IMG/VR virus record: IMGVR_UViG_3300047476_001203
Location: 51,207 to 115,206 of that record
Direction: 5' to 3' (one strand)
Length of the DNA stretch: 64,000 nt
From: a virus
Both the position numbers and the translations under genes were made by a program. Below, in pieces: positions 60,920-64,000 of this stretch. Within the stretch, counting starts at the first letter, position 1. Each line of letters begins with the position of its first letter. The notes beneath the pieces were generated by a model that saw nothing but the letters and a program-made list of their open reading frames with translations, was not told the origin of the DNA and made no database searches.

Positions 60920-61133
60920 ACACAATATCCACATCTCCGATTTTTATTGAGAACTTATTGGTGACAGGACTAATTTTTTGTTTTGTCTTCTCTACGTTTA
61001 ATTTGAATATTCTGTCGAACTCCTCTTCTTTTAATTCAAAGATTACTGTTCTTGATTCCGATTCTAAATTTATTTTTTCTAATAAGTCTGATATTATCGC
61101 AATTTGATTAAAAAAATTACCTTTTTTTTCCAT
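60900..61133 (-). CDS. Hypothetical protein
   Basis: This 77-aa acidic protein (IAIISDLLEKINLESESR, FELKEEEFDRIFKLN) overlaps the convergent plus-strand gene at its end and its upstream neighbour by 17 nt. No family recognised; alternates helix and strand. Confidence 0.6.
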   Translation of the reverse strand: MEKKGNFFNQIAIISDLLEKINLESESRTVIFELKEEEFDRIFKLNVEKTKQKISPVTNKFSIKIGDVDIVFSKSNA

Positions 61134-61233
61134 AACCCAATACCATTAGTATTTTTTTAAAGAACGATGTTTTATTTTTTGGTTTCGGTTCGAACATTTT
61201 GGACTTATCAAAAGATGTAATTTCCTTAATCAT
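61117..61233 (-). CDS. Small basic protein
   Basis: I place the start at the ATG at 61233, which overlaps the upstream stop by 8 nt, giving 38 aa (MIKEITSFDKSKMFEPKPK, ending LGYGKKR). A longer in-frame version from 61329 would add 32 residues and overlap the upstream gene by 104 nt; its added residues look protein-like too, so the start is uncertain. Function unknown. Confidence 0.5.
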   Translation of the reverse strand: MIKEITSFDKSKMFEPKPKNKTSFFKKILMVLGYGKKR

Positions 61234-61681
61234 CTTCTTCTTGTGTTCCTGTATCTCCTTCAAGTCCTTCGTCTGCTCTTTCTCCAACCACTCTAATCCC
61301 TGTTGAATCTTCTTGTCCATAAGTATCAATAAAGCTTATTTCTTTTAATTTATCTAATGATTGATTTTGGAATAATGCCTGTAATTCTTTTACTTTTAAT
61401 TGGAATAGTCTTTGTTTCTCTTCTTCTTCTTTGTTGATAACAACAACTTCGTTTGCACAAGCAAAAACCACGTCATATCCTTCTTGTGTTGCGGTTGAAA
61501 TTAAAGATACTAAATGAAACTTATCGTTTTTATCTTGTACCTTTGCTTTCACCAACTTATATTGAGATATAATTTGTTCATACTTCCAACTTAGTGGAAA
61601 TTTTATATCTAAACTAACGTTACTATCAATTTCACGTAGTGAAAAGAAATATGGTCTTAGACCTTTTATATTTTCGTACAC
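61226..61681 (-). CDS. Hypothetical phage protein with acidic tail
   Basis: This 151-aa protein starts with GTG at 61681 (MYENIKGLRPYFFSLRE). The core holds FPLSWKYEQIISQYKLVKAKVQD and VVFACANEVVVINKEEEEK; the C-terminal 30 residues are strongly acidic (EGDTGTQEEDD). The acidic tail suggests interaction with a DNA-binding partner. Not recognised. Confidence 0.65.
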   Translation of the reverse strand: MYENIKGLRPYFFSLREIDSNVSLDIKFPLSWKYEQIISQYKLVKAKVQDKNDKFHLVSLISTATQEGYDVVFACANEVVVINKEEEEKQRLFQLKVKELQALFQNQSLDKLKEISFIDTYGQEDSTGIRVVGERADEGLEGDTGTQEEDD

Positions 61682-61687
61682 TAAATT

Positions 61688-61879
61688 TTAATTTATGAAA
61701 ATGTTTATTATTGATGTTAGTATATATGACACAGCAAAATATAAAAACACTTGATTTGTTTTAGAAACGTTCATTGGTTCGGGGTCTTCTTCTCTAAGTG
61801 TTAAAATAAATTCAAACACAAATCTAAGTGTGAACACCAAACTTAATACAAGTAGGAACAACTCAATTTTTATCATCAT
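61688..61879 (-). CDS. Small two-pass membrane protein
   Basis: This 63-aa protein has two hydrophobic segments (about 7-28, ELFLLVLSLVFTLRFVFEF, and 45-62) separated by a charged loop (REEDPEPMN). Overlaps the Hc1-like gene by 17 nt. Probably in the inner membrane; a lysis-related or transport role cannot be excluded. Confidence 0.65.
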   Translation of the reverse strand: MMIKIELFLLVLSLVFTLRFVFEFILTLREEDPEPMNVSKTNQVFLYFAVSYILTSIINIFIN

Positions 61880-62051
61880 ACTTTTTAATTTCTTCTAAAA
61901 CTTCTCTTCTATACACACCAATCAATTGTTTGATTTCTTGTGCATATTTCCTTGCTCGAATAGACGCACTTCGATTACCCTTTTCATAAACTTTTTGGGT
62001 ATCAACAGACATTTTTTCAACCAAGTCTTTGATTTTTTTTAAAGTCTCCAT
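61863..62051 (-). CDS. Histone H1-like (Hc1-type) DNA-binding protein
   Basis: This 62-aa protein (LKKIKDLVEKMSVDTQKVYEKGN, RSASIRARKYAQEIKQL, RREVLEEIKKYDDK) matches Hc1-type proteins of Bacteroidota and Chlamydiae, with the hallmark KGN...A...RARK...L and basic helices. These bind and compact DNA. A phage-carried copy is a host-taxon hint. A promoter with a good TTG-N20-TATATTAG lies immediately upstream. Confidence 0.75.
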   Translation of the reverse strand: METLKKIKDLVEKMSVDTQKVYEKGNRSASIRARKYAQEIKQLIGVYRREVLEEIKKYDDKN

Positions 62052-62072
62052 ATTATTATTCGGTTTTTAATA

Positions 62073-62103
62073 CTAATATAGAGGAAAAAATTCACTTTTT
62101 CAA
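62073..62103 (-). promoter_or_regulatory. Promoter of the Hc1-like gene
   Basis: On the sense strand, TTG (62101-62103) is followed 20 nt later by TATATTAG (62073-62080). The same 20-nt spacing occurs at 23476 and 60097. The -33 element lies within the end of the upstream gene. Confidence 0.5.
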
Positions 62104-62547
62104 GTTTTGGTCTAACATTTTATAAAACTCAGTCAACATATCTAATTCAGACCTAGTTTTTCTGTAGTTAAAATTGAATAATTTATAAAAGTATTCACGT
62201 ATTCTTATTATACCACCTTCAGAATCAGTGATATAGAACGCTTCGTAAAAGAATAACCATAGGTACTCATAGTGAGGACCTCTTTCTTTAAAAATAATAT
62301 TTTCTTTTTGGAAATTTGTTATGAGTTTATCGAAACACCAAGTAAAGTGATTCTGTATGTCTTGTTGTGATGTTAAAACATCATTACCTAAATAAGTTTC
62401 TTCAATTATATCTAATAACGATATTAAAAAATCATAATATAACTCTGTTTTTTCCAGAGTTATATTATAAGCTTTATACCAAATATCTAATTGATTCTTG
62501 TTACTTTCAGATGTGACAAACTCAATATACCCTTCTGTATTCTCCAT
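62092..62547 (-). CDS. Hypothetical protein
   Basis: This 151-aa protein is mostly helical and acidic with many aromatics (DFLISLLDIIEETYLG, YEYLWLFFYEAFYITD, TRSELDMLTEFYKML). No known family. It stands alone between two A/T-rich gaps, probably with its own promoter. Confidence 0.65.
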   Translation of the reverse strand: MENTEGYIEFVTSESNKNQLDIWYKAYNITLEKTELYYDFLISLLDIIEETYLGNDVLTSQQDIQNHFTWCFDKLITNFQKENIIFKERGPHYEYLWLFFYEAFYITDSEGGIIRIREYFYKLFNFNYRKTRSELDMLTEFYKMLDQNLKK

Positions 62548-62597
62548 ATCTTTACTACATTAAAATATAAAGATAAAAGAATAGAAAAAAAAGTAAA

Positions 62598-64000
62598 TTA
62601 CTGAGTTTTCTTATTGTAGTTTGTCATATTTTTAATTCTCTGAATTTCTTCAGAAACTAATTTTTTTGACGTTTGTTCAGATTCGTTTACTTCAGTAGTC
62701 GGTGCAGGGTCCTTTTTATACATAGGTTCTGCCTTTCTTGTTTTCTTTTCTTTATCTATTGATTTAAACATTTTTTCACCAACCTTACTTGGTGTTGTGT
62801 TAGCTGTGTCTTTTTGACCATTACCCATTTTAGAATCACCTTCCAATGCCATTCTCAATCTATCAATAAACTCTTTAGAAGGTTTATTATCGTAGTCTAA
62901 ATCTTGTAAACCCTTACCTCTGTAAGTGTCAACAAATTCTTCTTCATCACTAGTGTTTCTGTACGCTTCTTTATCTTCTTCAGCACCATTTTGATTTGGG
63001 AATTCAGAGTCTGTGTTACCTGAAAAATTTAAATAATCATCAATCTTTTTTGTGCTATCTTTTAAATCTTGACCAGATGATTGTCCGTGTGATTTTTTAA
63101 CTGCCTCTAAACCTGGTATTGATTCTAAAACTAATTTACCAATCAATTCGGTTAACTCTTTTTCAGTTAATCTTACTTTTTTCTTTTTTGATTCGTTCAT
63201 TTGCTTTGAACATTCACTACAACTACCATCTTCCATTAATGTGTTTCCACATTGTTCACACATTTCGGAGCCTTCGTTCATTTCACCTGAACATCCACTT
63301 CCTTCACACATACCTTCTTCTTCCTCTAATTGACTATACACTTCTTTAACGTCGTGAGTTTCACCATCAAAATCAAATGTATCTTCACCTTTTTCTTTAG
63401 CGTCTAACATTGCTTTGATATATCCATTACCTTCCATTGGTTCTTGATTTTCCATATTTTCTGTTTCTTTTTTCTTTTTTAATAAATGAGGTGCACATTC
63501 TCTTGCTAATGATTTAAGTATGTGTTTTGTTTCATTTTCACCAGCTCCTGTTGGCCAATCTAAATCTTCACTATCGATTCTTGACATCATTTCATAATGT
63601 TCTTGTTCATCGATTTTTCCCATTTCTAACCACTCGTCTACTTTATTTTTTACTTCATCCATTGTGTCGTCATAGTTATCGTACATTTCCGGTTGACGAA
63701 ACATTTCATTTAAATCAGTGCTTTCTTTTTCTTCTAATGATTGTGCAATCTCATCAAGATGGTCTATCATCTCTTGATATGACCCATAAGTTTTTTTATC
63801 GATAAGTAATTTCTTCTTACCTTTTAACTCACCGTCTTTATTCTTTTCACAATATTCCTTAGCCTCATCAAGAGTATCGAATGTTGCTAATGGTTCACCT
63901 TCACAAGTAACGTGGTATTTCACTCTTTTAGTTGTTCCTCCTTCGTTTGTGATGGCGTTTTTAACTTCTTCGTTTAAAACCTCATCAATGATATTTCTAA
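62598..64000 (-). CDS. Partial structural-type protein with zinc-ribbon-like Cys cluster
   Basis: The frame runs open past a GTG at 63923 to the right edge, so the gene probably continues beyond the window; residues before that GTG read RNIIDEVLNEEVKNA and NEGGTTKRV. The rest (441 aa) has an N-terminal EGEPLATFDTLDEAKEY fold, a highly acidic middle, four CxxC pairs around MCEQCGNTLMEDGSCSEC, and closing EEIQRIKNMTNYNKKTQ. The last motif recurs at the ends of many large-phage proteins. Prohead core or scaffold-type protein is possible; not recognised with certainty. Confidence 0.65.
   Translation of the reverse strand, partial: RNIIDEVLNEEVKNAITNEGGTTKRVKYHVTCEGEPLATFDTLDEAKEYCEKNKDGELKGKKKLLIDKKTYGSYQEMIDHLDEIAQSLEEKESTDLNEMFRQPEMYDNYDDTMDEVKNKVDEWLEMGKIDEQEHYEMMSRIDSEDLDWPTGAGENETKHILKSLARECAPHLLKKKKETENMENQEPMEGNGYIKAMLDAKEKGEDTFDFDGETHDVKEVYSQLEEEEGMCEGSGCSGEMNEGSEMCEQCGNTLMEDGSCSECSKQMNESKKKKVRLTEKELTELIGKLVLESIPGLEAVKKSHGQSSGQDLKDSTKKIDDYLNFSGNTDSEFPNQNGAEEDKEAYRNTSDEEEFVDTYRGKGLQDLDYDNKPSKEFIDRLRMALEGDSKMGNGQKDTANTTPSKVGEKMFKSIDKEKKTRKAEPMYKKDPAPTTEVNESEQTSKKLVSEEIQRIKNMTNYNKKTQ

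Noticed and set aside
63921-63923. GTG as the start of the gene at 62598
   Set aside because: The frame stays open to the window edge and the upstream residues look coding; the GGAGGA before it encodes Gly-Gly.

Overview
The window is a 64 kb stretch of an AT-rich, densely packed tailed-phage genome with overlapping genes, very few gaps, and no tRNA, integrase or CRISPR array seen. Three things point to a Bacteroidota host: a small Hc1-type histone-like protein (61863-62051), start codons that mostly lack a Shine-Dalgarno sequence, and promoter-like boxes of the form TTG-N20-TAnnTT (23476, 60097, 62073). The host call is inference. A T4-like lifestyle is suggested by large modular tail fibres, an exact octamer (GTATTTAT, sense strand) ahead of five fibre genes, and a phage-encoded NusG-like factor.

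Layout. (1) 1-4862, minus strand: three tandem paralogous fibre-tip proteins behind a 1129-aa fibre ending in a self-cleaving S74 chaperone. (2) 4917-23436, minus strand: SGNH hydrolase-like proteins, glycosyltransferases, two sulfotransferase-like proteins, an APS kinase with a mini nucleotidyltransferase and DUF2061 protein, three 2OG-Fe(II) oxygenases beside or near a flavin halogenase plus one further upstream in the run, a carbamoyltransferase, and a protein joining an ATP-grasp-like part, a Hint-like domain and a Cys/Trp-rich tail. (3) 23518-31028, plus strand: a self-contained operon with its own promoter and a bidirectional terminator, carrying three sugar epimerase/dehydratase-like proteins (one fused to an oxygenase), an RmlC-like epimerase, a TPP-dependent enzyme split into two distant halves, a glycosyltransferase-like protein and an SGNH protein. 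(4) 31058-42579, minus strand: a PhyH-like protein, two twitch-type radical SAM proteins around a lectin-like protein, two GT7 (beta4-galactosyltransferase-type) enzymes fused to LamG-like domains, a methyltransferase and more glycosyltransferases. (5) 42617-56598, minus strand: the second fibre block, with a poly-Gly tip protein, LamG proteins and four large or medium fibres. (6) 56681-64000: thioredoxin pair, AAA ATPase, NusG-like factor, Dam methylase and small phage genes.

How it fits together: about 38 kb of surface-chemistry genes lies between two tail-fibre blocks. The simplest reading is a virion- or host-surface decoration factory. Sugars are made and modified by the plus-strand operon, polymerised by about 13 glycosyltransferases, and then sulfated, carbamoylated, hydroxylated, methylated or halogenated. 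The Ser/Thr-rich fibres are plausible acceptors, but that is inference.

The most unusual signals are: (a) a shared C-terminal signature, roughly K-x-[STNEP]-[LI]-[IL]-COOH, on 14 structurally unrelated proteins, 11 of them among the 13 genes between 5687 and 15351; (b) the ATP-grasp/Hint/Cys-Trp-tail protein; (c) a compact sulfate-activation and sulfotransfer gene set; (d) the epimerase-oxygenase fusion and the split TPP enzyme.
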